From assembly GCA_036874045.1 (NCBI GenBank), contig CM072345.1, positions 4,861,501 through 4,925,500 on the forward strand: DNA of 64,000 bases, written 5' to 3'. This document shows, in pieces, positions 53,589-64,000 of the stretch; positions within the stretch are counted from its first letter, which is position 1; each line of letters starts with the position of its first letter. The DNA comes from Cymodocea nodosa. Lineage: Eukaryota; Streptophyta; Magnoliopsida; Alismatales; Cymodoceaceae. Below the pieces are notes generated by a model. It was not told the DNA's origin. It saw only the letters and a list, made by a program, of their open reading frames with translations, and did no database searches. A program made the position numbers and the translations under genes.

Positions 53589-53861
53589 ATGTAGGGTTTC
53601 CTCAATGGTTTTTTTTGATTTATTATAAACTCTATATGCTTTACTTCTAATGGAATAACCAACAAAAATCCCTTCATCTGATTTGGCTTTAAATTTGTCT
53701 CTTTGTTCCTTAGTGTTTAAAATAAAACACTTACATCCAAATGGTTTTAAATAACTTATTTTGGGAACCCTGTTATACCATATCTCATAAGGAGTTTTAT
53801 CTAAAATTGGTCTTAGATGTACTCTATTTATAACATAGCATGTTGTATGAACTACTTCTGC

Positions 53862-54815
53862 CTAGAGAAAAAAGGGTAACTTATTCTCATTTAACATGGT
53901 TCTGGACATTTCCTGAAGTGATCTGTTTTTACGTTCTACTATCCCATTTTGTGAAGGAGCTCTTGAAAATGAGTGCCTATGATCTATGCCTAATTCTTCA
54001 CAAAAGGTGTCCATTTGATCATTATCAAATTCTATACCATGATCACTCCTAAGTTTTTGAATTTTAACATTTTGCTCATTCTGAACTTTATTACAGAATA
54101 TCTTAAATATTTCAAAAACTTCAATTTTATTAGCTAGAAAATAGACCCAAGTAAATCTAGAATAGTCATCAACTAGTACAAAAGCATAATGTTTACCTCC
54201 TAGACTGATTGTTCTAGTAGGTCCAAATAAATCCATATGCACTAGTTTTAATACTCTTTTGCTTGTTATTTCATTTAAGCTTTTAAAGGATGTTTTATGT
54301 AATTTACCTAGTTGACACGCATCACACATAAACTCTTTTGAGTACTTAATACTAGGTAAACCTCTAACTAGATTCTTTTTAGACAACTTTTGTAATAATT
54401 TTAAGTTTGAGTGTCCTAACCTTCTATGCCATAAAATGACTTCATCCGATTTTGCAATTAAGCAAGCATTGTCTTTAATAATATCAGAAGGCAAATTTAG
54501 AATACAAACAGATCCTTTCTTGTATGTAGTGAATAAAATTTCGTTTGTAGTCATGTCCATAATTTTACAGGAATCTTTTTCAAAAATTACTCTGTAAATC
54601 TTCATTAAAACAGGAACACTCAATAAATTAAAACCTAAGTTTTTAACTAATAAGACATCATTTATAAAACATTTCTCAGTTACCTGAACCTTGCTAGACC
54701 CAAGGATATTTGTTTTGCTTTTATTTCCAAAGGTAACTTGTCCGTTCTTGGTCTTTGTTATTTCTGTAAGTAATCGTATATCTCTAGTCATGTGGCTGGA
54801 TGCTCCACTGTCCAT
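53862..54815 (-). CDS. Copia R protease, GAG-pre-integrase and integrase core
   Basis: 317-codon open stretch. Protease: MDSGASSHMTR and VTFGNKSKTNILG. Zinc-binding: ILWHRRLGHSNLKLLQKL and CDACQLGK. Integrase core: KLVHMDLFGPTRTISLGGKH with VLVDDYSRFTWVYFL (first Asp region), KLRSDHGIEFDND (second Asp) and FSRAPSQNGIVERKNRSLQE (Glu). This carries polyprotein cutting and cDNA insertion. The frame ends shortly after the core, so the integrase end is not included. Confidence 0.9.
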   Translation of the reverse strand: MDSGASSHMTRDIRLLTEITKTKNGQVTFGNKSKTNILGSSKVQVTEKCFINDVLLVKNLGFNLLSVPVLMKIYRVIFEKDSCKIMDMTTNEILFTTYKKGSVCILNLPSDIIKDNACLIAKSDEVILWHRRLGHSNLKLLQKLSKKNLVRGLPSIKYSKEFMCDACQLGKLHKTSFKSLNEITSKRVLKLVHMDLFGPTRTISLGGKHYAFVLVDDYSRFTWVYFLANKIEVFEIFKIFCNKVQNEQNVKIQKLRSDHGIEFDNDQMDTFCEELGIDHRHSFSRAPSQNGIVERKNRSLQEMSRTMLNENKLPFFL

Positions 54816-55138
54816 TATCCATTTTGATTTGTGTACCTACAAAACAGTCAAAAAGAGATTTTATCTCTTGGAACCCATTTTTGAGTGGGTCCAAGAATTT
54901 TAGAGAGAGTCATATCAAAATAATCCATATTTTTAGACTTCAACTTATCTATTTTCTGATAATTATTTTTGCGTTTCTTTCTCTTAGTGTTATAATTATT
55001 AGAACATTTATCTCCATGTAAACAAAAGTTGAAATTTTCATTTCTGACATTATTTGATTTCCAATATCTGATATTCTTTAAATATGAAGAAAATTGATCA
55101 AGAATATTAAAATTCTCAAATGTCTTAACTTGATTCTT

Positions 55139-56146
55139 CTAAAGATTTCTTTTGAAATTCTTGCATCGTGTGCTATCATTTATATGCTGCATTTCATCAA
55201 TTTGCACATATTTTTCTCCCTTTTTGATTACACACGAAATAGTTTTTCTCTTACTATTCTTGGTACTGGAAATGAAAACATTATTTTTAGCAGTACCATC
55301 ATGCAATATATAATTTTCAGAAGATGCATCGTATAAACCAATACGATGTTTTTCTACATTTGATATTTTACTACTGAGTTCATTTGTTAAAGTTTGACTA
55401 TTATTCCATTTACTTAATATAGCCTTTTGATCGCAGACTTTAATCTTTAACACATCAATTTCTAAATTTAAATTAGTAATAGTCAATTCCAGTTTTTCAA
55501 TTTCACAAATCATTTTCTTCTTATCAACAATTAAATTTTCACAATCAACGTGTAATTTTCTTTCTATAGCAGTGAACTTTAAAATTTCCTGTGCATGCCT
55601 TTGATTTTCTTCTTTAAATTTATTCAACGTAGAGTTCAGAAAATCAATCTTATTTTCGGATTCATTTAGCATTTTCCTAGTGTCCTTTCTTTCTATTTTG
55701 ACTTTCTTATATTTTCTGGCCAGTCTATTGTATTCAATAAGTAATCCATCAAAACTATCAAAATTAGCATTTTGATCAGAGGATACCTCACTGGATTTTG
55801 CCATAAAGCATACATTTGCCAAATTTTCTTCTGAATCTGATGTTGATGAGGATTCATTGTCTGATGTTGAATCCTTTGTTTCTTCACTTTGTGAAGCTGA
55901 ATAGTCATCCCATGTCACTTTAAGCGCCCTTCTCTTTTTGAATTTCTTATTCCTAAAATTCCTCCTCGAATTCTTCTTATCTTTGTTGAGAGGACAATCA
56001 ATTTGAAAGTGACCCAGCCTGTTGCACTTGTAGCATATACTTTTGTCTTTCGTGAATGACTTCTTCTCCATATCTCCAGATGTCTTTGCTGACCTGAAGT
56101 TCCTACGTTTCTTCAACAAATTTCTAAATTTTCTAGTCAACAACAA
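55139..56146 (-). CDS. Copia R gag C-terminal part with CCHC knuckle
   Basis: 335 codons: basic FRNLLKKRRNFRSAK, knuckle CYKCNRLGHFQIDC, basic NSRRNFRNKKFKKRRALKVT, a Ser/Asp/Glu-rich stretch (ETKDSTSDNESSSTSDSEE), a long coiled coil (about 150-250) and a C-terminal linker toward protease. RNA-binding and assembly part of gag. Confidence 0.85.
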   Translation of the reverse strand: MLLTRKFRNLLKKRRNFRSAKTSGDMEKKSFTKDKSICYKCNRLGHFQIDCPLNKDKKNSRRNFRNKKFKKRRALKVTWDDYSASQSEETKDSTSDNESSSTSDSEENLANVCFMAKSSEVSSDQNANFDSFDGLLIEYNRLARKYKKVKIERKDTRKMLNESENKIDFLNSTLNKFKEENQRHAQEILKFTAIERKLHVDCENLIVDKKKMICEIEKLELTITNLNLEIDVLKIKVCDQKAILSKWNNSQTLTNELSSKISNVEKHRIGLYDASSENYILHDGTAKNNVFISSTKNSKRKTISCVIKKGEKYVQIDEMQHINDSTRCKNFKRNL

Positions 56147-56332
56147 TAAATCATCGTTAGAATCACTAATGACTTCTGAGACTTTATCAACCTCAAAAGC
56201 TAGATCCCTTCTAGGATTTTTCCCTTTTGGATCTAAATGTTGTACTTCATAGGCTGTTAGATTTCCTATGAGATCATCGAGAGTATATGTATTTAAGTCT
56301 TTGGACTCTTCAATAGATGTTGTCTTTTGAGC

Positions 56333-56848
56333 CTAAATTTTAGTTAAAGATCTAAGGATCTTTCTTACCAAGTCTTTTTCCTCGAATTTGTTGCCTAAAG
56401 ATTTTAATGAATTTACAATCTCAAGAAAATGGGAAAACATGTCAAAGATACATTCATTTTCGTGCATTTTAAAAAGCTCATATTTATGTACTAACATATT
56501 GATCTTAGATTCCTTGACCTGATTAGTACCTTCGTTGGCAACTTCTAATGCATGCCATATCTCATATGCAGAAACTTTATTAAATTGATCATGAGATAAA
56601 GCACAAAACAAGATGTTTAAACCTTTAGCATTCAGTTTCATTCGCTCCTTTTCATCAAAAGTCCAAGTATCATATGGAGTCGTAACTAACACTATAGGAT
56701 TGCTAATTATATGCCATAATTTGAAATCGATTGACTGAAAGAATACTTTCATCCTATATTTCCAGTAGCCATAATTGCTACCTTCGAACATAGGAGGACG
56801 ATTAGTGGTCTGTCCTTCAGTCATAACTAAGATTTCAGAATTATCCAT
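56333..56848 (-). CDS. Copia R gag capsid part (DUF4219/UBN2)
   Basis: 171 codons from MDNSEILVMTEGQ: PPMFEGSNYGYWKYRMKVFF, then AYEIWHALEVANEGTNQVKE, YELFKMHENECIFDMFSHF, KDLVRKILRSL. Starts about 105 bp from the LTR, as expected for gag. Shell-forming part. Confidence 0.88.
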   Translation of the reverse strand: MDNSEILVMTEGQTTNRPPMFEGSNYGYWKYRMKVFFQSIDFKLWHIISNPIVLVTTPYDTWTFDEKERMKLNAKGLNILFCALSHDQFNKVSAYEIWHALEVANEGTNQVKESKINMLVHKYELFKMHENECIFDMFSHFLEIVNSLKSLGNKFEEKDLVRKILRSLTKI

Positions 56849-56938
56849 TTTAAACAGATGATCCGAAGTAAATGACAGGAAAAACCAATTCCTAAATAGA
56901 GAAATGAAGGCTTTTCGGATGCTTTAAACAGTTTAATT

Positions 56939-56950
56939 GCTCTGATACCA
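56939..56950 (-). other. Primer binding site of Copia R (initiator Met tRNA)
   Basis: Plus strand GCTCTGATACCA, i.e. TGGTATCAGAGC on the minus strand, 2 nt from the LTR end at 56953. Confidence 0.9.
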
Positions 56951-56952
56951 GT

Positions 56953-58140
56953 TGTAGGATCGTCTGTATCACAAGAGGGGGGGTGAATTGTGTCTTTAGT
57001 AATTAAACTAGCAGATAAAACAAGAGCACAAAACACTCGTAAATGAAATTCTCTTCTTTTATTTCAAGACAGAATTTACAATATTTTTTCAGCTCAATTC
57101 CCTTCTTGACGGTTTTGATACAGTAATTTTTGATATACAATTCAAATAGGAAAACAAAGCTCTTTTTCAAAACTAATTTTGAATTGTATAAAACCTGATC
57201 TTTATGCACACAGCTCTTTTCTTTCTCTTTGCTCAGCTTCTGTATCTCTTCTTCTCCAGTTGTCGAATTTTCAGACTTCTTGCGTTTGCAGCTCCTTTTC
57301 TAAAATTGCTTGGAATTTTGAACTTCTTCTAATGTTGGAGAACTTTTCAGAATATGAATATTCAAACTTAACTTTTCAGTTAGAGATCTAGATTGAATAT
57401 TCAAACTTGGTTTTTGAGATTGGGATCCCCTGTTGTAATGTAGCTCGTACTCTCTGTTAGTAGTCGAACTCTGTTGTCTTTCACGTTCAGCATGTTCATT
57501 TACTTGATCCACAATCCATAATCCATAATCCATGTACTAATTTTCTCTTTAATCCAAATTACTTTCTATTTAAATTTCCACTTTCTTCACTAACATTTTG
57601 AGTTTTCACGATCTCCACTCATAGATTCACTGAAACTTTATCTTCCTGGAGTCTTGTAGAATATCTTCTAAGTCTTCGATTTAGTCGAACATTTATCCTT
57701 TAACTCTTCAAGTTTTTGCACCTGCAAAATACGTGACTAAACAAGGAAACTTATCTGTTCGTTAGTCCTTTTATAAAACTCGAACAGTTATCTATCCATG
57801 CGTATAAAAACTCGAACAGTTATCTAACTATTCGATTTTTCATTACCGAACGCATATGGAAAACACGTGACAACTTAAAACATTAAAAACACACGTGCGG
57901 ATAACTTAACTATACGAGTTTTTAACATAAAGTATTCGACAAAAATGAAACGTTAACTATCCGAAAGTTTAACTATTGCAAATCTAGCTCTTTGGAAATC
58001 TTTAATTTATCCGACATAAAAATGAAACTTTCCGATAATCTGTTAACTATTATACTTAGAGAAATATACTTAGAGAATATTATGTAGACTTATTTAAATA
58101 CGATAATAAAGCATACATCATCAAAATTAAATACCTAACA
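56953..58140 (-). repeat. 5' LTR of Copia R
   Basis: About 1188 bp. On the minus strand it starts TGTTAGGTATTT and ends ...CGATCCTACA. The end has the CACCCCCCCTCTTGTG stretch common to SIRE-like LTRs. AACTCGAACAGTTA, AACTATTCGA and AACTATCCGAAAG motifs fill the start. Confidence 0.92.
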
Positions 58141-58412
58141 ATCTTTCTAACCTTCCGAAAGAATTCCTATTGCTTTAAATTGCCTTACGGATACTTAGCT
58201 GAGAACTAGTCGAACTTCTTGGCTTTCTCTTTCAATTATGAATGAATTGCTTATAATGTGATATCTTCTAGATTCCTTATGCAGCATTCGTCTGGTCTAT
58301 TTGGCTGCAATTTGCTTCAACTTTTCCATCCATATCTATTTATCCTGCAACTAGTGAAATACATACACTTCTCTCATAGATGTTTGCATTATCAAAATAC
58401 AAAGGTCCTTTT
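58141..58412 (-). repeat. LTR fragment of Copia X, right side
   Basis: 58143-58305 matches 20985-21167 and 58308-58412 matches 27332-27441, which shows that the Harbinger insertion at the left copy is a later event. It is the outer end of X's 5' LTR and abuts fragment W. Confidence 0.75.
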
Positions 58413-59472
58413 ACATAAAAATTGGCATTATGCTTCATCTCATCCTATTGAATAGATAATAGGCGATCCTAATCAAGGAGTTAAGACTAGGTCATTAGTA
58501 GTCAACATTTGTGGTGCTTATTCATTTGTTTCCTTACTCTAACCTAAAAAAATTGAAGATGCCTTAGAAGATGAATTTTGGTATTTAGCTATGCAAGATG
58601 AGCTAAATCAATTTATAAGAATTGAGGTGTGAGATCTAGTTCCACCACCTGAAAATTAGTCCATAATAGGAACAAAGTGGGTATTTAGAAACAAAGTAGA
58701 TCAAGATGGACATATAGTTAAAAATAAAGTTAGTTGCTTAAGGTTACAAGCAAGAGGAAGGAATTGACTATGATGAAACATTTGCTCTTGTTGCTAGACT
58801 AGAATCAATACGAATTTTGTTAGCATATGCTTGTTATATGATTTCAAATTATATCAAATGGATGTTAAAATTATTTTTTTAAATGGATATATAAAAGAAG
58901 TTTATGTAAAACAACCTCTAGGTTTTGAAGATTCAAAATATCCCGAGTATGTTTACAAGCTTGAAAAGGCACTATATAGCCTTAAACAAGCCCCTAGGTC
59001 TTGGTATGAGAGATTATCTAAATTTCTTATGGAAAAAGGGTATTCTATGGGAAAGGCAAATCACACTCTTTTTATCAAGAAGGTCTAAAAATATATATTG
59101 GTAGTTCAAATCTATGTAGATGACATTATATTTAGAGCAACAAATGATAAATTAGTTAAGTCTTTTTCGAATGACATGACTAATCAATTTGAAATGAGTA
59201 TGATAGGTGAACTATCATTTTTCCTAGGCTTACAAATTAAGCAGTTAGAACAGGGTACTTTTATTTTACAAGAAAAATATACTCAAGATTTATTAAAGAG
59301 GTTTGAATTAGACAACACTAAAATAAAGAATACACCAATAAGTACTATCACTAAGTTGGATAAAAATGACTCTAGAAAAACTGTAAATATAAAACAATAT
59401 AAAAGTATGATTGGTTCATTACTTTATTTAACAGCTAGCCAACCAGATATCATGTTTAGTGTGTATACTTGA
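58413..59472 (+). pseudogene. Copia fragment W: linker and reverse transcriptase
   Basis: Plus-strand relative of Copia R pol, in inverted orientation to it. It starts at KNWHYASSHPIE. RT follows: [30 protein letters not shown] (58831-59088) and [55 protein letters not shown] (59098-59472). It stops abruptly at the Gypsy D edge. No LTR seen. Decayed, several breaks. Confidence 0.85.
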
Positions 59473-59506
59473 TTGGGTTTTTAGGCGGCACTAGAGAACT
59501 TGTTTA

Positions 59507-59525
59507 GTTCCTCGGCAACGGTGCT
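59507..59525 (-). other. Primer-site-like motif next to the Gypsy D LTR
   Basis: Plus strand GTTCCTCGGCAACGGTGCT; its complement AGCACCGTTGCCGAGGAAC resembles the Athila primer site at 4401. It lies on the side of the LTR opposite the polypurine tract, so this one LTR is flanked by internal sequence on both sides. Confidence 0.5.
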
Positions 59526-61503
59526 AGAAAACTTGGTTGATTTGTTAACTTCTGTTTGTAACTTAGTTAATTTGTCTTGATGCTTTTCAATTATTCCTTT
59601 TTAGAAGTAAACAAACAATCTTTCACACAAATTACATATTAATTCCAATTTGTATTTTAACTACAAGTGCACAATGTATATTGTATTTGTGTGCAAGTAC
59701 AGGTCGATCCCATAGAGAATTGAGCAAGAATTGTGTACTGTTCTATTTTTAATAATGAAATTTATATATTCAATAAGCACTCTGTTGAGTTATAGCTAAC
59801 TCAACGAACTAACCTCGTGGAATTGAATTAACTCAACGAAGCTATCTATCCAGTTTAATACTGCTATTTACAAAGGAAATCGGTCAACCATTGGGCAATT
59901 CCACAGGTTGTAAATAACATCCATTAAGCTCTTTAATGCTAGTTAATATCAGATTTATCATTCAGCAACACTAACATTCAGATATTTCAAACAATAACCA
60001 TTAAAATCTTTAAGTATTAGGAACGATTCAATACTAGTAAACTGTAAAACTATTTTCTATTTTCTAAATCAAACAAACATGAAACATTCACAACACTAAC
60101 ATTGATAACATTAATCACGATACAAAATAAATAATACAACACTCAAATAATAACTATAAACACAAATAAGTTGTTTTTGGTATTTTTGTTTTGATATGAT
60201 CATGAAAATGGGCGAAAGGTGAAATGTAAAAGTAATCTCTATCGATAGTAAAAACTCCCGTCACTACATGCGACGCGATTACACCATTGAAAATTTAACC
60301 ACTTACAATTCTGTCTCCTCTCCCTATAGAATCGTGAGTCTAGAATTGCAAGTTGATCTCCTCTTCAGCATACTGGCATCAACCCGAAACCAAGGCTAGA
60401 AGCTTTACGATCTCCTGAGATATGAGTCGGTGCTTGGTGAAAATGGCTTCCCTTCCCGCAACGCGATCACTCCTCACAATGGTTGTTAGGCACTGTGTTT
60501 GGCTCGGAATCGACCCGACATCAGGGAAGTATCCTCACAGACCTTTGATGATTGGTGATTATGGTCATGGTGGTGATGGTAGTGTGGAACTTCAGGGAAC
60601 TTCCGTCACTACCTGCAGTTAGCGCGGTCCTCCTCCTCTACACACACACTAGCCATACCCTTCTTCGTTTTTTCTCCTTTTTTTTATATTTCATAGTAGT
60701 AACTGCTTCTGCTTCGATGATCGGTTGGATTTCCTTCATTCATATCAACGATGGTGATTTCTTCTTCCTTCCACGAGCGATTTCCTACGTGATACGTGTA
60801 ATCGTGGTTTTCCTTCGAATGTCCTATTTCTGTAACCGCTATAGTGGCATATTAGAAAATAAATGGTCTGTGGAGTTATAGATAATTCAACAGACTTACT
60901 TCGTTGATTTAACTATAAAACACGTGCACTAAAGAAATAAGCTGCTAACCTAACGCGTTACCTTAGTGTGTATTCATGTAACTCAACGCATATAGTTATG
61001 CTAACTTAACGAGTTCTACATGTGCATCTCATGTGATATACTAAATCATTTAAATTCAACACGTACATAATTCTAACTTAATAAGTTCAAATATTTCGAA
61101 TACTTACAAACCTAACTATCCGATGCTCAGATGCATTTCGGATGGTTAACAAATAACTTACCGAAAATCCACTTAAGTCATGCATTGTAGTTTCAGCACG
61201 TGTAATCCAAGAAATAATAAAATATTCTTTAAGTATTTAAAGCATAACTGTCCGGTACATTAAACATAACTCTTCGAAATAACAGAAAATTCGGATACTA
61301 AAGAATTTCATAGCCTACAATTTACCGACAGTTCAGAAATATACTAAATTAACGCTAATTTCCTGGAATTATGTAGATTCTTTCATTAAAGCATATAACA
61401 GTGCAATTATAACAGAATGACTTAATTTTCATATGATAAGCTAAAAATTATGTAATTAACCATCATTTAATTGTTAATATTATGCACTTTTTCATTCTAA
61501 ACA
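59526..61503 (-). repeat. LTR of Gypsy D
   Basis: About 1980 bp. Ends CATTCTAAACA on the plus strand (TGTTTAGAATG on minus). Colinear with the Gypsy C LTR but with a shorter module array (61110-61230) and a different last part near the primer-like motif. Hairpin motifs near 59780-59840 match those at 4029. Confidence 0.85.
60422..60622 (+). other. Antisense open frame inside the Gypsy D LTR
   Basis: 66 codons, antisense to D. MSRCLVKMASLPATRSLLTM and HCVWLGIDPTSGKY match the antisense frame in the Gypsy C LTR (3228-3434). Function unknown. Confidence 0.3.
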
Positions 61504-62760
61504 CTTCCCCCATACTTAAATTTTGCTAGTCTCTTAGCAAACTAAGCTCTAACTAGTTGGTCTTTCTAAAGTGCTAGATTTAATTCTTCATTTCATTCTT
61601 CTTCAGAATAATAATTTAGATTACTATATAGATATTCTGTATGCTTCAGTAATCTATTTTAACTTTGTTTTCTCCTCTTCAACCTACAAATATATTTAGA
61701 ATATATGTAAATTACATACAAAATATATCAACATCACATAGGTGTTAATTATATTATCATTTTTTTTCTTTTCAGCATCTGTCATCTTGAATTTTCCAAT
61801 ATGATTTCCAGAATAAATTTCAAGTTCATATGAATCAAAACACAATCCAATTCAATATGATTAAGACAAGTAGAATAAAGAATTGTATCTCAAATAAACA
61901 ACTTCAAAAGTCTATTCTAGATTCATACTTTAGCAATTTTAGATAACAGAACATATACTCAATTCAGAAGATATCTGTATTTCACAAAACACTTGTATCT
62001 TTTCAGAATAGTATATGCATATTTGTACTTTAAAAGTTAATTTGACAAGCTTGAATCATACAAGAGCTTTCTAGTGTACCCATATATCGAGCTTTCAGTC
62101 AACAATCCTAGATCTGATCAGGATCTTAGGTTGCCAGATTTAAAGAGTCCTTTTTCAGGTCAACAATCCTTACATACCTATCTGTTCAAGTACAAAAGGC
62201 TCGTGATCAAACAAGTCAATAAACTCTTAAAGTTTTTTCTTTCTTCTTCTTTTTTCTTTTCAACACAGTATGTATGTATTTCATTAATATAAATGCAATA
62301 AAACACAAATCTCGTATAGTCCTGCTCTTATTATTTACAGAAAATATGAATCTATATCAATAAGCTCATACTTTTTCTATAGTTTAATAAGATCTACACA
62401 TAAATCATTCTACAAGTTTAATCAACAAAATTAAATGTATCATTGATCATATGTATTTCCTTTAATCCAAAAATCAACATTTCAGCTCTTTCAGGATTTC
62501 AGATAATTTACTGAGTTTTAGTTAAACATTCTGATTTCTTTTTAAAATCGTGAAACTGTTAAACTCATAAATTTCAGCAAAAACATAAGATACTATATCT
62601 AGATTTGTATGAGTAGTAATATTTGTAGCATCTTATATAAGATTATAAATATAACATTCCAGCAATTACAGTTCTTAAAAATTTTACAGTTTCAATTACC
62701 AGATACAGAACTTTTGCAGTACTATTTTAATTCTTCTAATTAACAAAATTACATGGCTGT
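61504..62760 (-). other. 3' UTR of Gypsy D with polypurine tract
   Basis: CTTCCCCCATACTTAAATTTTGC at the LTR edge is the minus-strand polypurine site. The rest is colinear with 15885-17210, including the landmark at 62040-62225. Confidence 0.75.
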
Positions 62761-62761
62761 T

Positions 62762-62815
62762 ACTTTAATTACCTCCCCCCCATACCTACATTTTGCATTG
62801 TCCTCAATGTAAAAG
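62762..62815 (-). other. Internal polypurine-like site of Gypsy D
   Basis: ACCTCCCCCCCATACCTACA, then TTTTGCATTGTCCTC on the plus strand. Equivalent to 15855-15881 in Gypsy C. Confidence 0.5.
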
Positions 62816-62868
62816 ATTTTTCAGTAATACAGTAATTGCAATAGGCATGAATATTATTTTGTTGACTT

Positions 62869-62925
62869 AACACCTAATTCAACGAACTTAATTCGTTGAG
62901 TTAATAAATAACTCCATGAACTGAG
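62869..62925 (-). promoter_or_regulatory. Hairpin group of Gypsy D
   Basis: ATTCAACGAA and TTCGTTGAGTTA, then TAACTCCATGAA; the inner pairs could form short stems. It lies between the conserved island and the internal polypurine site. Gypsy C has no clear counterpart at that place. Confidence 0.4.
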
Positions 62926-63070
62926 TTTAAATGTAAATTATGGATAAGTAATTAATTACATACCTTGTTTTTTTGTATCTCCTTCAATATCTTCCGATTT
63001 TTGAATCTGAAAAACTTTTCATTCACAATTAAAAGTAGAATATATAACAACAAAACATAACTTATTAATC

Positions 63071-63162
63071 AGTGTCTTATGTGGAACCTAGGCTCCTATG
63101 CCTTTGGTGGCTCACAAGCAAGCTAGTTGGTTTCCCAGAACAGATACCAACAAACTGGATTG
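63071..63162 (-). other. Conserved 92-bp island, Gypsy D copy
   Basis: Matches 15541-15632 with about five differences. See that entry. Confidence 0.4.
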
Positions 63163-63227
63163 ATATTTTGTTTTTTCTTTTTTTTTTCTTTACACATAAA
63201 TGCATACTACACACAACATTAAAAACA

Positions 63228-64000
63228 CAGAATGACTGAAAAGTAGTAACAAATGGAATAAACGTGTCAGTCCAAGCAAAATTTTTTTGCATAATTCTTC
63301 TTTCTATCAATTCTGTTTCAATGCAGTCTATTTTTCTTTTTAATTTGTAAACTTGCAGTATGTTATCAATACTAAATATAAGTGTATTTCCATTAATGAA
63401 ATGAAATACAAAAAGAGATCCTCTTCTGCTCTAAGATAGTGTAGTTGTTTCTATTTCTACATCTATTTCAATATATTCCTCTTTCCACTTCCATTCATTT
63501 ATATATTTTATAATCCATATTTGAAATTTCTTAAATTCATCCCACCATCTTATCAGACATAAAGTAGGATCATAATATTCATTATACCACATTCCTAATT
63601 GAATTTTATCATATTCTGCAAATGGTGGTTTAGCTATATCACTCAGTATAGATAATATTTCTATAAAATCATCATAACTATCTATGCTTACTATCTATAA
63701 ATCAAATCTAAATGCAACTGATATATCTGTGACTAAATATATATATCCATCAAGTATGACATGCATGTTGTTAATTAATACTTTTTGTCCTAGATATATC
63801 ATAATATTTTCAGTCCAAGATCTATTCAAAAAATTATACACACTTAAGCATAAATCTTCATCCCAGTTTCTAGTTGGTCTCCAATAATATAATTTTTCAA
63901 GAATGGTTGAATTTTTTTCAGAAAAGATTAAAGCTGACCCACAATTTTCAATTGGTACTTCATATTTATTAGGTCTTCCTATATTCCATTCTTCTCTTGT
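63228..64000 (-). pseudogene. F-box-associated-type ORF of Gypsy D (C-terminal part, runs off edge)
   Basis: Minus-strand remains parallel to Gypsy C 14700-15470. They include NIGRPNKYEVPIENCGSA, LSVYNFLNRSW, HVILDGYIYLVTDISVAF, PTLCLIRWWDEFKKFQIW, INEWKWKEEYIEIDVEIET and KNFAWTDTFIPFVTTFQSF. Spacing of the Trp-rich and IW strands fits an FBA domain. The F-box itself would lie beyond position 64000. A few breaks. Confidence 0.65.

Larger units (their letters stand above)
28415..58140 (-). mobile_element. Copia R (SIRE/Maximus-like), interrupted by Copia Z
   Basis: Minus-strand element. The right end has the 5' LTR (56953-58140), primer site, gag, protease, integrase, RT and RNase H. After the Z insertion (33978-51852) come the pol end, a Gypsy-like 3' UTR and U3 stretch, an extra ORF, polypurine tracts and a partial 3' LTR (28415-28930). 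In 505 bp of shared LTR I count about 13 differences, so it is fairly young. It lies within Copia X remains. Broken; around a dozen breaks across its coding parts. Confidence 0.85.
59473..64000 (-). mobile_element. Gypsy D: second Athila-like element, partial
   Basis: Minus strand, related to Gypsy C. From the right edge: end of an F-box-like ORF, conserved island, hairpins, internal polypurine tract, 3' UTR, 3' polypurine tract (61504), LTR (59526-61503), then a primer-site-like motif and ~30 bp before fragment W. The rest lies beyond the window. More diverged from C than C's own LTRs are from each other. Confidence 0.8.

Noticed and set aside
56939-56950. tRNA gene from the TGGTATCAGAGC match
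   Set aside because: It is the primer binding site complementary to initiator tRNA, next to an LTR.
1-64000. Host plant genes, rRNA or organelle DNA
   Set aside because: Every coding block recognised belongs to a mobile element or sits inside one. No rRNA or plastid-like stretch was seen.

Overview
This is plant nuclear repeat DNA, very probably from a flowering plant. The window is AT-rich and I found no host gene outside mobile elements. It holds nested Ty1/copia elements with initiator-Met tRNA primer sites, Ty3/gypsy elements of Athila type (FMDDF reverse transcriptase, tRNA-Asp-like primer site), and one two-gene PIF/Harbinger DNA transposon. All look decayed. Names A, B, C, D, R, W, X and Z are mine.

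Layout. 1-1375: piece of a Tork/Tnt1-like Copia (A, minus). 1376-2155 plus 19487-20902: 3' end and LTR of a SIRE/Maximus-like Copia (B, plus). B is split by a two-LTR Athila-like Gypsy (C, 2156-19479) with a 5-bp target duplication. 20903-28414 plus 58141-58412: remains of a minus-strand Copia (X), whose LTR carries the Harbinger element (about 21280-27328). 28415-58140: Copia R (minus), split by Copia Z (33978-51852) with a 5-bp target duplication. Z is internally rearranged, with inverted LTR/ORF blocks and a 1733-bp tandem duplication. 58413-59472: Copia pol fragment W (plus). 59473-64000: part of a second Athila-like Gypsy (D, minus) running off the window.

The unusual biology is in C, D, R and Z. 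C has an atypical order: zinc knuckle, protease, RT, RNase H, integrase, then an extra ORF in the env position, then the gag capsid region, then an F-box/F-box-associated (FBA) type ORF. Each of these four blocks is preceded by GTTGAGTTA/TAACTCAAC inverted repeats that would fold as short hairpins. D carries the same F-box ORF, so this is a family trait and not a one-off insertion. Copia R and Z carry a relative of C's extra ORF. Between that ORF and pol they hold a segment related to the Gypsy 3' untranslated region and, in R clearly, the Gypsy LTR U3. This suggests that modules moved between the Gypsy and Copia superfamilies.

Order of events inferred from nesting: C is younger than B, Z is younger than R, R is younger than X, and Harbinger is younger than X. 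By eye, the LTR pairs differ by about 5-6% (C), 2.6% (R) and 3% (Z), mostly transitions. That would mean roughly one to a few million years at commonly used plant rates. All identities are eye counts, not computed alignments.
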